Shown: one piece after another, positions 52,158-62,719 of the stretch | Numbering within the stretch: position 1 is the stretch's first letter | Layout: every line of letters begins with the position of its first letter | DNA from: Ohtaekwangia koreensis | GTDB lineage: Bacteria; Bacteroidota; Bacteroidia; Cytophagales; Cyclobacteriaceae | Length of the DNA: 64,000 bases | Reading direction: 5' to 3' | Assembly (NCBI RefSeq): GCF_900167975.1 | Contig: NZ_FUZU01000001.1 | Span: forward strand, 2,813,331-2,877,330 | The notes under the pieces: model-generated | Databases searched by the model: none | Seen by the model: only the letters and a program-made list of their open reading frames with translations | Told to the model about the DNA's origin: nothing | Made by a program: the position numbers and the translations under genes

Positions 52158-53672
52158 ATGGAGTGCGTAATTACCATCGAGCTGGGAACGAATGCCGTTC
52201 GCGTCTTTGCTTTCGACCTGAGCGGGAACGTGGTAGGGTCTGCCAAGGGATCCTATCCAACCTTCCACGTCCAACCCGATTACAGCGAGCAGGATCCCGA
52301 GCAAATTTTTATCACCATGTTGTATGTGCTGAAAAATCTTATTACCGAGAAGCTGCACCCGCAAAAATATACCGTTCATTCCATTTGCTTTGTGGCCTCC
52401 ATGCACAGCGTGCTGGCCATCGACAAACATGGTGTACCCCTGGGAAATGTGATTACATGGGCTGACAACCGCGGGAAAAAAGAAGCGCATGACTTAAAAA
52501 TGTCGGACATCGGAAAGGTCCTCTACAGTGCTACCGGAACACCGATTCACCCGATGTCACCGCTGGTCAAGATAGCATGGTTAAAAGCCAACGATAAAGA
52601 GAGATTTGATTCAACCTTCAAGTTTCTCTCCATCAAGAGTTATATTCTCCAGCAGCTCACAGGGGAGTATGTAATCGACTATAGCCTGGCATCAGCCACC
52701 GGTCTTCTCAATATCCATTCCGTGCAGTGGGAAGCCAATGCCCTTGACTTTGCGGGGATCACGGCCGGGCAATTACCCCAACTCATGTCCGTGTTCAGTA
52801 CACCAGGTAAGCTTCGAAAAGAGTATCAGAATTCACTGGGACTCTCTGCTCAGACACGGATCATGATCGGGTCCAGTGATGGCTGCATGGCTACCCTGGG
52901 GGCCGGCACCTGGCGTGAGGACAAGGCCACGGTAACTGTTGAAGACAGCGGCGCGGTCCGCGTGGTAGGAAGGCAAGTGCTGCGCGATGACAAGCAACGT
53001 TTCTTCAATTACCTGCTTACGGAAAACTATTATATCTCTGGCGGGCCGACCAATAATGGCGGGGTTATATTCGAATGGTTTGCCAAACAGTTTGGTGACT
53101 TTGGGGTGCCATTCGACACCGAACAGATTATGGATAACCTGATCCGTGAGGCGTCCAATGTGCGCCTGGGCTCAGATGGTCTGTTGTTCCTGCCATACCT
53201 GCTGGGAGAGCGTGCCCCCTTGTGGAATGCGAATGCCCGGGGATCCTACTTCGGTATTAACATCAAGCATGAACGACAACATTTCATTCGCGCGACCATT
53301 GAAGGAATTTTATACGAAATCTATAGCATCGGGAAAATTTTACAGGAGCATCGTGCTATTAATAGTCTTTCCGTAAATGGAAGCTTTGCCACCATACCAT
53401 TTTGTGCCCAGATTATGGCCGATATTTTCAACCTGCCGGTAAGCATGGCAAGTAATTCGAACAGTGTCGGAAGGGGTGCGTTTTTATTGAGTGCCATTGA
53501 CATGGGCATTTATTCTTCTTTCGAAGAGGCCGCGGACAGTACCACCATCAAAGAAACCGTGAGTCCGCGGGATGGCACTGCCTATGCCCCTTACTATAAA
53601 ATCTTTGAAAGGCTGAGTACGAAATTGGAAGCGGAATTTGAAGAGATTGCCGCTCTTCAGCAGAGAGTTTAA
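52158..53672 (+). CDS. gntK: FGGY-family carbohydrate kinase, gluconokinase-like
   Basis: 504 residues with two actin-like ATPase domains. The sequence resembles the FGGY gluconokinase (GntK) of Gram-positive bacteria more than xylulokinases: TIELGTNAVRVFAFDLSGNV, FVASMHSVLAIDKHGVPLGN, VITWADNRGKKEAH, ATGTPIHPMSPLVKIAWLKA, YVIDYSLASATGLLNIHSV, and GSSDGCMATLGAGTW in the second domain. It would phosphorylate gluconate or a related aldonate to the 6-phosphate (or a pentulose). It lies 9 bp after the AraC gene, so both are co-transcribed, while the GntP permease is in the divergent operon. Confidence 0.88.
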   Translation: MECVITIELGTNAVRVFAFDLSGNVVGSAKGSYPTFHVQPDYSEQDPEQIFITMLYVLKNLITEKLHPQKYTVHSICFVASMHSVLAIDKHGVPLGNVITWADNRGKKEAHDLKMSDIGKVLYSATGTPIHPMSPLVKIAWLKANDKERFDSTFKFLSIKSYILQQLTGEYVIDYSLASATGLLNIHSVQWEANALDFAGITAGQLPQLMSVFSTPGKLRKEYQNSLGLSAQTRIMIGSSDGCMATLGAGTWREDKATVTVEDSGAVRVVGRQVLRDDKQRFFNYLLTENYYISGGPTNNGGVIFEWFAKQFGDFGVPFDTEQIMDNLIREASNVRLGSDGLLFLPYLLGERAPLWNANARGSYFGINIKHERQHFIRATIEGILYEIYSIGKILQEHRAINSLSVNGSFATIPFCAQIMADIFNLPVSMASNSNSVGRGAFLLSAIDMGIYSSFEEAADSTTIKETVSPRDGTAYAPYYKIFERLSTKLEAEFEEIAALQQRV

Positions 53673-53946
53673 GGCAAAGCAGTAAATTGGACTAGTAGTG
53701 CCTTCAGAAATCTTTTAATTGCATTCTTTAAAAAAGTACTTGTAAATGCGTGATGGACATTTATTTTTACACAACCGATTGCAGAAGCCCTACAAGTCTT
53801 TATTGAACCAAACTACTTGCAGAGAGCCCTGGTTTCGGGTATAACTGTGTATATGCAACTTATAGTCATAATGACTATAATAACCGAAGGCTTATGTAAG
53901 TCAACAGGATGACAATTCGCAACTAGAGACAATTAACCCAAAGTAT
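53673..53946. promoter_or_regulatory. GH43 promoter region with 21-bp palindrome
   Basis: No gene. At 53860-53880 two 10-bp arms, TTATAGTCAT and its reverse complement, flank a single A, giving a perfect palindrome 66 bp before the GH43 start; it is a likely operator. Confidence 0.6.
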
Positions 53947-54990
53947 ATGAAAAAGACAGTATGGCTCGCAATGCTTTTTGCCGCTCCAATCGCCACTACC
54001 ACGGCCCAAAAGTTTGCAGGACAACCGTTGGTTGATCACATCTATACGGCTGATCCATCGGCGCACGTATTCAACGGCAGAATTTATATCTATCCCTCAC
54101 ATGATGTCGAAAGCAGCACACCTGAAGACGATCAAGGCAGTCACTTCGATATGAAGGACTATCACATCATATCGCTGGACAAGATCGGGGGAAAGGTTAC
54201 CGACCATGGTGTCGCCCTGGATATAAAAGATATTCCCTGGGTGGGTCGTCAGCTTTGGGCTCCTGATGCAGCATACGCCAACAATACTTACTACCTGTAC
54301 TTTCCGGCAAAAGACAAAAATGATGTCTTCCGCATTGGTGTTGCTACCAGTAAAAAACCGGAAGGGCCGTTTGTCGTCGAGCGCCAGCCGATTGCCGGCA
54401 GCTATAGTATCGACCCGGCTGTATTCGGTGATGATGATGGTTCGTTTTACATGTACTTTGGCGGGATCTGGGGAGGACAGCTTCAACGCTGGGACAACAA
54501 CACTTACAATCCCGATGGGCAGCTACATGCACCTGATGAGCAAGCTGTTATGCCCCGTGTGGTAAAGCTTTCCAAAGATATGAAGAGCTTCGCGGAGGAA
54601 GCGAAGGAAGTTAAACTGGTCGACCAGGACGGCAAGGTGTTTTTAGAGAAGCAAAACGATAAACGTTTTTTCGAAGCCTCGTGGGTACACAAATACAACG
54701 GCAAGTACTATTTCTCCTATTCAACCGGGGACACCCATAACATCTGCTATGCTGTCGGTGACTCTCCGTATGGACCCTTCACCTATAAAGGGATTATACT
54801 CAATCCCGTAAAGGGATGGACCAACCATCACTCTATTGTGATGTTCAAAGGCAAGTGGTATCTCTTCTACCACGATACCCAGCTTTCAGGCAAAACACAT
54901 CTTCGTAACGTCAAAGTTGCTGAACTCAGGCACAATTCAGATGGCACCATACAAACGATCAGCGCCCATCAGGAAGAACCCGTAAAATGA
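53947..54990 (+). CDS. GH43-family glycoside hydrolase (beta-xylosidase/arabinofuranosidase type)
   Basis: 347 residues with a signal peptide (MKKTVWLAMLFAAPIATTTA). The five-bladed propeller catalytic domain shows the three acids of GH43: YTADPSAHVFNGRIYIYPSH (Asp base), YSIDPAVFGDDDGSFYMYFG (pKa-modulating Asp) and FFEASWVHKYNGKYYFSYST (Glu acid), plus LWAPDAAYANNTYYLYFPAK. There is no carbohydrate-binding module. GH43 enzymes release xylose or arabinose from xylan/arabinan side chains; the enzyme is periplasmic or secreted. It stands between the kinase gene and the hybrid two-component regulator. Confidence 0.93.
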   Translation: MKKTVWLAMLFAAPIATTTAQKFAGQPLVDHIYTADPSAHVFNGRIYIYPSHDVESSTPEDDQGSHFDMKDYHIISLDKIGGKVTDHGVALDIKDIPWVGRQLWAPDAAYANNTYYLYFPAKDKNDVFRIGVATSKKPEGPFVVERQPIAGSYSIDPAVFGDDDGSFYMYFGGIWGGQLQRWDNNTYNPDGQLHAPDEQAVMPRVVKLSKDMKSFAEEAKEVKLVDQDGKVFLEKQNDKRFFEASWVHKYNGKYYFSYSTGDTHNICYAVGDSPYGPFTYKGIILNPVKGWTNHHSIVMFKGKWYLFYHDTQLSGKTHLRNVKVAELRHNSDGTIQTISAHQEEPVK

Positions 54991-55088
54991 GGCTTCTAAA
55001 GTTTTGATGATTTGCATAGGTGAGTATTTCTCGATGAACTCACTAAAGTATAGAACTTGGATTTGATATAGTATAAAATCGCGCCCTG

Positions 55089-58000
55089 ATGGCCAGCGAC
55101 ATGAATCGAGTTTGGAGAGAAAGCAGCGTTCAGAGTACAACATTCTTTTGGAAAAGTATGGGGATCGGCAGCGGGCTGAGCATTCGAAGCCTGCTGATTG
55201 CCATACTCATTTTCTGGCGTTGTTACGTGCCAGGATATGGGCAGTCTTCTGTGTTTATCCCGGTTGCACCGGAGGCAATTTCAAACTCATTTGTCCGTTG
55301 CTTTTTTAAGGATAGCAGGGGCTTCATGTGGCTGGGCCTGGCAGACGGATTGATTCGCTATGATGGAACGAGCGTATACCGGTATGAGCATAACCCCGAT
55401 GAGAAGACCAGCCTTTGCCATAACAACATAAACGTTATCCTGGAAGATGCAAAACAAAGACTTTGGATTGGAACACCTTCCGGGCTTTGCATCTATGATC
55501 CTCAAAAAGATCATTTCATCGACGTAGACTCGCTCCCGGGAAATAAAAACCACCTCAACAATCGCTTCATTACGGCGTTGTCGCAGGATCCTCAGGGGCG
55601 GCTATGGATTGGAACTTATGGTGGCGGTGTGAATGTATATGATGCTGAAAATCATTGCTTTACATATCTTATAGATCCCGCAGTCGGCAAGTTTTCATCC
55701 CCCGCCAATTACGTGAACTGCCTGCTGAGTATCGATGATCAAATGTGGTGTGGGACCAAAGGCGGGTTAAGACTTTTCCATGCAACAAAAACAGCGCTTA
55801 TGCCGCTGACACTGGCAGGCAGCGGTTTGCCTGCCAGGCAAATTTCGCAGCTCCTAACTGATAAGGCTGGCAACCTGTGGATGTCAAGCGTAAATGGTGA
55901 AATCTTCAAACTCGTTCCGGCCAACGGATATTATACCGTGAACCTGATTGTTTCCGGCGAGCAAATGTTTGGAGCAAGCTGGAATAACATCCTGACCTTG
56001 AGTATGGATCAAAAGGGTGACCTATGGATCGGGGGGGAGAACTCAGGACTCAATCACCTGGACGCCAGGTCAGGTCGCATAACCCGGTATTTAGCTCATG
56101 AAGGGAGCCTTAAAGACTTGCCAACCAACTCCATACGATCGGTTTACGTAGACCGTGAAGGACTTACCTGGATCGGAACTTTCAACCGCGGCGCATACCT
56201 GCTGGACCGACATGCCCGTAAGTTCGATTACTTTTACTATGGCGCCTATAAGCCCATCGACCTGACTGGCAAGAACGTGAAGAGTTTTGCTGAAGATCAC
56301 AAGGGAAACATATGGATTGCTTTTGACGGACTGGGAATAGCCAGGCTTCACGCTAAAACACATGCGCTGGAAGACTGGCGTGGTCTCAACAGCCGCCTTG
56401 CCAACAAGTTTCTCAACGCCCTTATCGTTGACAGACATGGTAATCTCTGGATTGGTACGGGAGGGCAGGGGGTATACCGCTACAACCTGAACTCGCAAAA
56501 GCTTGACAACTACGCAGTGAAATCCGGAGGCTTCGGAGACAACAAAGCGTACTGCCTCTACCAGGATCGCAGCGGCACCATCTGGGCCGGTTCAGGGGGC
56601 AGTGGACTTTTCTATTTCGACGAAAAAGCTCAAAGTTTTCTGTCTTTGAGTGAAGATACAAAGCCCCACTACATCACGCGTACATCCTATGTAAGCAGCA
56701 TGGCGGAAGACGCCGATGGAACTTTCTGGGTAGGCACGATGTACGGCCTGTATGCTCTCGAAAAAAAGGGCGATCATACCTATTCCTACCAATGGTTCCT
56801 TCAAAGTGATCGCAAGGGCAGCATCAGCAGCAGTGGCATCCAGGCGCTGTATGAAGACCGGAAAAAAAACTTGTGGGTTGCCACCACTGACAACGGGTTG
56901 AATGTTAAAGCGCAAGGCTCTGCAGAATTTAGAAGCTTCCGCAAAAAAGAAGGACTGCCCAGCAATACCATGCGGGCAATCATTTCCGATGCCACAGGCA
57001 ATTTATGGATTAGCTCCAACAATGGACTGTCCCTGTTTGATCCACTCACGGGTGCCTTCATTAATTACTCGCGCAAAGATGGACTTGCTTCAAATGACTT
57101 TTATCCGGGCGCCTGCCTTCGCAGTAGTACGGGGCAAGTCTTCTTTGGTTCCAACAATGGATTCAACGCATTCTATCCCGACAGCATACGCCGTAAGCCG
57201 GGCAAGCCAACCGTGTATTTAGCAGACCTGAAAGTGAACAATCAGTCCGTGGCCATTGGCCAGCCGGGGTCCCCCCTGGAGAAGCATATCAGCCTGACTT
57301 CGAAAATTGACTTGTCCTACGATCAGCGTTCCTTTGTAATAGATTTTGTTGCCATTCAATTTGGTCCCTCTTCCAGACAGAACTATGCCTATAAGCTTGA
57401 GGGCTTTGACAAAGACTGGAATTATGCCGGTGCCAGCCACCAGGCTACCTATACCAACATCGACCCCGGCCATTATGTGTTTTTAGCCAAGGCCTCTGAG
57501 GGGGATGGCACCTGGCGGGAGGCGCCAACACGGCTCGAGATTACCATCTACCAGGCACCGTGGAAAACCTGGTGGGCCTTCAGTATCTATGTGCTGGTAG
57601 CCGCCTCGTTGTTTTTTTTCGCCTCCAAAATCAGGGTGGAGCGGGTGAACATGGAAAATCAACTGGCCCTGGAGCGGCTGGCTCGTGAGCGTGAACATGA
57701 ACTCAATGAGTCCAAGACGCAATTCTTCACCAACATTTCACATGAATTCAGAACGCCGCTCAGTTTGATTCTCATGCCCCTGGAGTCTCTGATGAGCGGC
57801 CAGCATGTGCCCTCCGCTGTGAAGGAGCGCATTGAGACGGCTTACAAGAATGCCGACAAAATGATGCGATTGGTAAATGAGCTGATGGATTTTAACAAAA
57901 TTGAAAGCGGAAGTTTAAAACTAAACCCGCGACACGGAGAACTGGTAGCCTTCATCATGAGCGTAGTATCGTTGTTTAATGATGTTGCAAGTAAAAGGAA

Positions 58001-59282
58001 GATCGCCTTTACGGTCACCGCTGAGCTAGCCTCATTGCGGGGCTGGTTTGACCGTGACAAACTTGAAAGAATGCTGGTCAATGTCCTGTCTAATGCCTTC
58101 AAATTTACCCCGGACGGCGGGCAGATTGCCGTCACCCTGCGGGCTTCACAAATGTTGATTCCACCGGGGATGGTATCGCGATGTCTGGAGCTCATAATTC
58201 AGGACAATGGGATTGGGATTTCTTCTGAGGAGATCTCCCGGATCTTTGACAAATTTTACCAGGCAAAGTCTGCCACTCAGGTCACCAACCCCGGCACGGG
58301 TATCGGACTCTCACTGACCAAAGCACTCGTTGAATTGCACCTCGGCACAATCAGTGCTGAGAGTACTCCAGGCAAAGAAACCAGGTTCACTATCGTCCTT
58401 CCAATAGATTCAAAAGCCTATGGTATAGAAGCTGTCATGGATACGCCCGGGGAAGTGGTCTGCACCCCCGCAGAGCTGTCTCCCAGGGGTTACTACACCG
58501 GAAACGAGCCGGCGGTAAACAAGGAGCGCTGCCAGGTATTGCTCGTGGAAGACAATGTAGAACTGCGGGAATATATCGGCGCGGAACTCAGCCATGAATA
58601 TACCGTGTGGCAGGCCGACAACGGCCAGCATGGATTACACATAGCCCTGGAGAAAAGCCCGGACTTGATTATCAGTGATATCCTCATGGCCGAGAAAACG
58701 GGGATTGAACTCTGTAAAGAGATAAAAGGTGATATCAAAACCAGTCATATCCCATTCATCTTGCTCACGGCGAAGGCCAGCGTAGAAGACCAGATCACGG
58801 GCATAGAATCCGGTGCCGACGCATATATTACCAAACCCTTCAGTGTGCGTTTTTTAATGACCCATGTGCGCAGCCTTATTGAATCCCGTCAAAAACTGTA
58901 TTCACATTTCAGCCAGGATGTCTATTTGCTGCCATCAAAAATGGCTACCAACGGGATCGACCAGGCATTCCTTCAGCGTGCCGTTGACTATATCATCGAC
59001 CATATCCAGGATGCCCAACTCGGGGTCGATTCTATCGCCGAGCTTTTCAATTTAAGCCGTGTACAGGTGTATCGGAAAATCAAAGCCCTGACCGGTAAAA
59101 CTGCGGTAGAATTCATACGGATGGTGCGTCTCAAGCAGGCTCTTAAACTGATGGAGACCAAGCAGTATACACTCTCTGAAATTGCCTATCAAACCGGCTT
59201 TAATTCCGCCTCTTATTTCACGCGCAGCTTCAAGGATGAGTATGGAAAAGCGCCCTCGGAATACCTGGACATGGCAAGCTGA
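55089..59282 (+). CDS. Hybrid two-component system regulator (propeller sensor, kinase, receiver, AraC)
   Basis: Up to 1397 residues (ATGs at 55089, 55101 and 55158 are all possible; the signal helix lies around LLIAILIFWRCYVPGYGQ). Order of domains: two-component regulator propeller repeats (~55-690, motifs such as GFMWLGLADGLIRYDG and RLWIGTYGGGVNVYD), a Y_Y_Y domain (~740-810), a transmembrane helix (~818-838), HisKA with the phosphoacceptor in NISHEFRTPLSLILMPL (~882), HATPase_c (QDNGIGIS, NPGTGIGLSLTKAL), a receiver with Asp near 1195 (LIISDILMAEKTG), and a C-terminal AraC HTH (LFNLSRVQVYRKIKALTGKT, YQTGFNSASYFTRSF). It senses an oligosaccharide in the periplasm and activates glycan genes, most likely the susCD pair directly downstream. 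It ends in a good terminator. Confidence 0.96.
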   Translation: MASDMNRVWRESSVQSTTFFWKSMGIGSGLSIRSLLIAILIFWRCYVPGYGQSSVFIPVAPEAISNSFVRCFFKDSRGFMWLGLADGLIRYDGTSVYRYEHNPDEKTSLCHNNINVILEDAKQRLWIGTPSGLCIYDPQKDHFIDVDSLPGNKNHLNNRFITALSQDPQGRLWIGTYGGGVNVYDAENHCFTYLIDPAVGKFSSPANYVNCLLSIDDQMWCGTKGGLRLFHATKTALMPLTLAGSGLPARQISQLLTDKAGNLWMSSVNGEIFKLVPANGYYTVNLIVSGEQMFGASWNNILTLSMDQKGDLWIGGENSGLNHLDARSGRITRYLAHEGSLKDLPTNSIRSVYVDREGLTWIGTFNRGAYLLDRHARKFDYFYYGAYKPIDLTGKNVKSFAEDHKGNIWIAFDGLGIARLHAKTHALEDWRGLNSRLANKFLNALIVDRHGNLWIGTGGQGVYRYNLNSQKLDNYAVKSGGFGDNKAYCLYQDRSGTIWAGSGGSGLFYFDEKAQSFLSLSEDTKPHYITRTSYVSSMAEDADGTFWVGTMYGLYALEKKGDHTYSYQWFLQSDRKGSISSSGIQALYEDRKKNLWVATTDNGLNVKAQGSAEFRSFRKKEGLPSNTMRAIISDATGNLWISSNNGLSLFDPLTGAFINYSRKDGLASNDFYPGACLRSSTGQVFFGSNNGFNAFYPDSIRRKPGKPTVYLADLKVNNQSVAIGQPGSPLEKHISLTSKIDLSYDQRSFVIDFVAIQFGPSSRQNYAYKLEGFDKDWNYAGASHQATYTNIDPGHYVFLAKASEGDGTWREAPTRLEITIYQAPWKTWWAFSIYVLVAASLFFFASKIRVERVNMENQLALERLAREREHELNESKTQFFTNISHEFRTPLSLILMPLESLMSGQHVPSAVKERIETAYKNADKMMRLVNELMDFNKIESGSLKLNPRHGELVAFIMSVVSLFNDVASKRKIAFTVTAELASLRGWFDRDKLERMLVNVLSNAFKFTPDGGQIAVTLRASQMLIPPGMVSRCLELIIQDNGIGISSEEISRIFDKFYQAKSATQVTNPGTGIGLSLTKALVELHLGTISAESTPGKETRFTIVLPIDSKAYGIEAVMDTPGEVVCTPAELSPRGYYTGNEPAVNKERCQVLLVEDNVELREYIGAELSHEYTVWQADNGQHGLHIALEKSPDLIISDILMAEKTGIELCKEIKGDIKTSHIPFILLTAKASVEDQITGIESGADAYITKPFSVRFLMTHVRSLIESRQKLYSHFSQDVYLLPSKMATNGIDQAFLQRAVDYIIDHIQDAQLGVDSIAELFNLSRVQVYRKIKALTGKTAVEFIRMVRLKQALKLMETKQYTLSEIAYQTGFNSASYFTRSFKDEYGKAPSEYLDMAS

Positions 59283-59365
59283 TATTTGACTTCAGGCAGC
59301 AAGCCCGGCAAAGCACTTCGACCTTTTATCCAACCATTAAGTAAATCATTTTCGTTATCACTCCC

Positions 59366-59396
59366 GCGCCTTTGCTGACCAAAAAGGCGCCTTTTT
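59366..59396 (+). terminator. Rho-independent terminator after the hybrid regulator
   Basis: GCGCCTTT (59366-59373) and AAAGGCGC (59383-59390) form an 8-bp stem around a 9-nt loop, followed by C and five Ts. Confidence 0.8.
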
Positions 59397-59609
59397 GTGT
59401 AGTAACGCACTTTTTTCGCCAGCGATTTAAAAATGCAAGAGAATGTTCAATTCGTGAAAGGCCTTTGGCGGGCCAATACAGCACATTAGTGCAACCGTTT
59501 GCGTTGGCGTGGGGTAGCCCGTCCACTTGTAGACGGGTGCGCTTATAATGAAACCAAATTCCAAAAAGATAGGCGTGTGTCCGACAAAAAAAATCCAAAC
59601 CCAAATTCT
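59397..59609. promoter_or_regulatory. Leader/promoter region of the second susC
   Basis: About 210 bp between terminator and susC. I do not find a copy of the GATTATTGGAAGYTT element here, which suggests that this pair is controlled differently from the first, presumably by the adjacent hybrid regulator. Confidence 0.45.
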
Positions 59610-62600
59610 ATGAAAAGAGGACTTTTACGATTCGTGTATGTATGGCGATGCTCCTGGTGTCTCCACATTGTTTTTCTGCTGTCGCTCATCAGTGTGACGG
59701 CAAATGCCCAGACTACAGTCCGTGGTCGCATCGTCGATGAAACCGGAACCAGCCTTCCCGGTGTGAACGTTATTATCAAGGGGACGAGCTCGGGCACTAC
59801 CAGCGATGGAGATGGAGGTTACTCCATACAAGTGCCAGACCAGGACGCAGTTTTAGTGTTTTCCTTCATTGGGTATACAGCCACTGAAGAAACGGTCGGA
59901 AACCGGGCCGTGATTGACGTAACACTTTCGCCCAACATTCAGTCGCTCTCGGAGGTTGTTGTTGTGGGATATGGCACGCAGCGACAGGAGGCTGTGACCG
60001 GGTCGGTCGTGTCGATGAGTGGGAACACACTTCGCGACATGCCGTCTCCGAATATTTCGCAGGCTTTGCAGGGAAGGGCAGTAGGCGTTGACATCTCTCA
60101 GACGTCCTCCAAGCCTGGCACAGCGATGCAAATTCGTGTCCGCGGTACGCGGTCTTTGCTTGCCAGTAACGACCCGCTGCTCGTTGTTGACGGTATTCCC
60201 TTTGCCGGTTCTATTAACGATATCGATCCGAACAGCATAAAGAGCATCGACATTCTGAAAGATGCTTCGGCAACCGCTATTTATGGCTCCCGGGGTGCCA
60301 ACGGTGTGTTGCTCATCACGACCAACCGTGGAACCAAGGGACAGAAAGCCCAGGTTTCCTATAACGGCTACCACGGTGTGAAAACCGTGTTTGCAAAATA
60401 TCCTATGATGAACGGGCCGGAGTTTGCTGCCCTGCGTGCGACCAGCGCCCAGAAATTCAACAACACCCTGGATGAATCCAATGATGTCAACACCGATTGG
60501 CAGGATATGATCTACAAAAACGCGATGGTCACCAGCCACGATGTGGGCATGTCCGGCGGAACCGAGAAGGGCACATACTATTTCGGTGCCGGTTATTTTC
60601 GTGATGAGGCCGTTGTGCCGTTACAGAATTTTACGCGCTATTCCATGCGCTTTTCCCTGGACCAGGAAATCAACAAGTATATCCGGATCGGCATCAACTC
60701 CAATTCCAACTATTCCATTACAAATGGGGACAACGTGCCTGCCGTCAGCATGGCTTTGGGCCGCTCACCGATTGCCAATCCCTACAACGCAGACGGTACC
60801 ATGAAGGAGATTATACAAGAGTCAACCACAGGAGCGCAATGGGTGCCTTCACGCGGAAGATTTGAAAGTCTCGGCGACAAGTATGTTGACAAGACAAAGG
60901 CCTATGGCACGTACAATACCGTATATACCGAAATAGGAATTCCTGGCGTAGAGGGACTCAAATATCGCCTTAACCTTGGCCTGAGCATGCGACAGAGCAA
61001 CTATGGCAATTATACAGGCGAGGGAGTATTCAGCGGTGTTCCCACCACACCCTCAACGGCGGCCATTAGCAGCACGCTGATGACCAACTGGGCGGCGGAG
61101 AACCTGCTCACCTATGATCGCAGCTTCGGCAAACACGACCTGAACGCTGTGTTGCTATACTCTGCGCAGCAGGAAACCTCCAACACCTCCCGGGTAACAG
61201 CGCGGGATATTCCCGCCGATCAGTTCCAATTCTATAACCTGGGCCGCGCCGATGGCGTGATCACCGTGAATCCTGCAGACCAGAGCTACACCCAGTGGGG
61301 CCTGCTCTCTTACATGGGAAGGGTTATGTATTCCTATGACGATCGCTACATGCTCAGCGCAACCTTCCGTTCCGATGGCTCATCACGGCTTGCCTCCGGA
61401 CATAAGTGGCATACGTATCCGGCAATTTCTGTGGGATGGAATATCTCCCGGGAGAGCTTTATGACCGATATCAGTCAGCTGAATCTGCTCAAGCTCAGAG
61501 TTGGGTACGGGCAAACCTCGAATCAATCGGTAAGCCCCTACCAGACACTTGGCTTGCTGAGTACCAGGCCCTATAATTTCGGAGATGACACATACTCAAC
61601 CGGCTTTACCGTCTCTCAATTGCCCAATGCCGAACTGGGTTGGGAATACTCTCAGACATTCAACTACGGGTTAGACTTTAAGGCCTTTGACAACCGGTTA
61701 TCGGGTACTGTAGAGTACTATGTTCAGGATACAAAGGACGTTCTCCTGCCGGTAGGTCTGCCCTCGACCTCTGGGGTGAGCAGCATCACGGCAAACATGG
61801 GCCAGACCCAGAACAAGGGTATTGAAATCACACTTAACGGAACCATCATTGATAATCTGAACGGCTGGTCGTGGGATCTGGGCTTCAACCTGTATGCCAA
61901 CCGCAATGAGCTTGTATCCCTGGCATCCGGGCAACTCCGGGATGAAGGTAACTGGTGGTTCGTAGGACATCCCATTGATGTGATCTATGACTATGAGAAA
62001 ATTGGACTCTGGCAGGAAGGCGACCAGCACCTTGGCATCCTCGAACCCGGCTCAGCCAGCAAGCCCGGTATGATCAAGGTGAAGTACACCGGAGAATACA
62101 ATGCCGACGGCACTCCTGTGCGGGCTATTAATGCCCAGGACCGTCAGATCATCAACATCCAGCCGAACTTCCAGGGAGGCTTCAATACACGTGTTGCCTA
62201 TAAGGGGATTGATTTGAGTATTGTGGGGACTTTCAAAAACGGAGGTATCCTCAATAGCACCTTATACGGCTCTGCCGGTTATCTCAACAATTTGAATTCA
62301 AGGGCCGGAAACAACGTGCGCGTGGACTACTGGACTCCTGAGAACACAGACGCCAAGTATCCTGCACCGGGTGGCGTGGGGGGTGACAACCCCAAATATG
62401 GAAGCACCTTGGGTTACTTCGACGCATCGTATTTGAAGATCCGCACCATTACCCTTGGCTACAACGTGCCCAGACAAGTGCTGGCAAAAGCCGGTATTTC
62501 GAATCTGCGCGTATATGTAGCCGCTCAAAATCCATTTGTGATGTTCTCGCCCTACCACGATGAGTCCGGTATGGATCCGGAAACGAATTCTTACGGGAAT

Positions 62601-62708
62601 GAGAACGCGGCCGTGCCTTATTCGTCCAACCTCAGACGAATCCTGACGGTGGGTACGAATACACCTTCAACCCGTAATTACTTGCTAGGTCTCAATTTGA
62701 CATTCTAA
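59610..62708 (+). CDS. SusC/RagA-family TonB-dependent outer-membrane receptor (second)
   Basis: 1032 residues from MKRGLLRFVYVWRCSWCLHI at 59610; an upstream in-frame start adds an implausible charged extension. Signal to about residue 34 (ISVTANAQ), carboxypeptidase-regulatory-like domain (~36-112: VRGRIVDETGTSLPGVNVII, FSFIGYTATEETVG), the linker LSEVVVVGYGTQRQEAVTGS, a plug domain (LQGRAVGVDISQT, DASATAIYGSRGANGVLLIT) and a barrel ending NYLLGLNLTF. It forms an import complex with the SusD-like lipoprotein starting 11 bp downstream. Position after the hybrid regulator suggests that it is induced by the glycan which that regulator senses. Confidence 0.96.
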   Translation: MKRGLLRFVYVWRCSWCLHIVFLLSLISVTANAQTTVRGRIVDETGTSLPGVNVIIKGTSSGTTSDGDGGYSIQVPDQDAVLVFSFIGYTATEETVGNRAVIDVTLSPNIQSLSEVVVVGYGTQRQEAVTGSVVSMSGNTLRDMPSPNISQALQGRAVGVDISQTSSKPGTAMQIRVRGTRSLLASNDPLLVVDGIPFAGSINDIDPNSIKSIDILKDASATAIYGSRGANGVLLITTNRGTKGQKAQVSYNGYHGVKTVFAKYPMMNGPEFAALRATSAQKFNNTLDESNDVNTDWQDMIYKNAMVTSHDVGMSGGTEKGTYYFGAGYFRDEAVVPLQNFTRYSMRFSLDQEINKYIRIGINSNSNYSITNGDNVPAVSMALGRSPIANPYNADGTMKEIIQESTTGAQWVPSRGRFESLGDKYVDKTKAYGTYNTVYTEIGIPGVEGLKYRLNLGLSMRQSNYGNYTGEGVFSGVPTTPSTAAISSTLMTNWAAENLLTYDRSFGKHDLNAVLLYSAQQETSNTSRVTARDIPADQFQFYNLGRADGVITVNPADQSYTQWGLLSYMGRVMYSYDDRYMLSATFRSDGSSRLASGHKWHTYPAISVGWNISRESFMTDISQLNLLKLRVGYGQTSNQSVSPYQTLGLLSTRPYNFGDDTYSTGFTVSQLPNAELGWEYSQTFNYGLDFKAFDNRLSGTVEYYVQDTKDVLLPVGLPSTSGVSSITANMGQTQNKGIEITLNGTIIDNLNGWSWDLGFNLYANRNELVSLASGQLRDEGNWWFVGHPIDVIYDYEKIGLWQEGDQHLGILEPGSASKPGMIKVKYTGEYNADGTPVRAINAQDRQIINIQPNFQGGFNTRVAYKGIDLSIVGTFKNGGILNSTLYGSAGYLNNLNSRAGNNVRVDYWTPENTDAKYPAPGGVGGDNPKYGSTLGYFDASYLKIRTITLGYNVPRQVLAKAGISNLRVYVAAQNPFVMFSPYHDESGMDPETNSYGNENAAVPYSSNLRRILTVGTNTPSTRNYLLGLNLTF

Positions 62709-62719
62709 ACACATTAACC

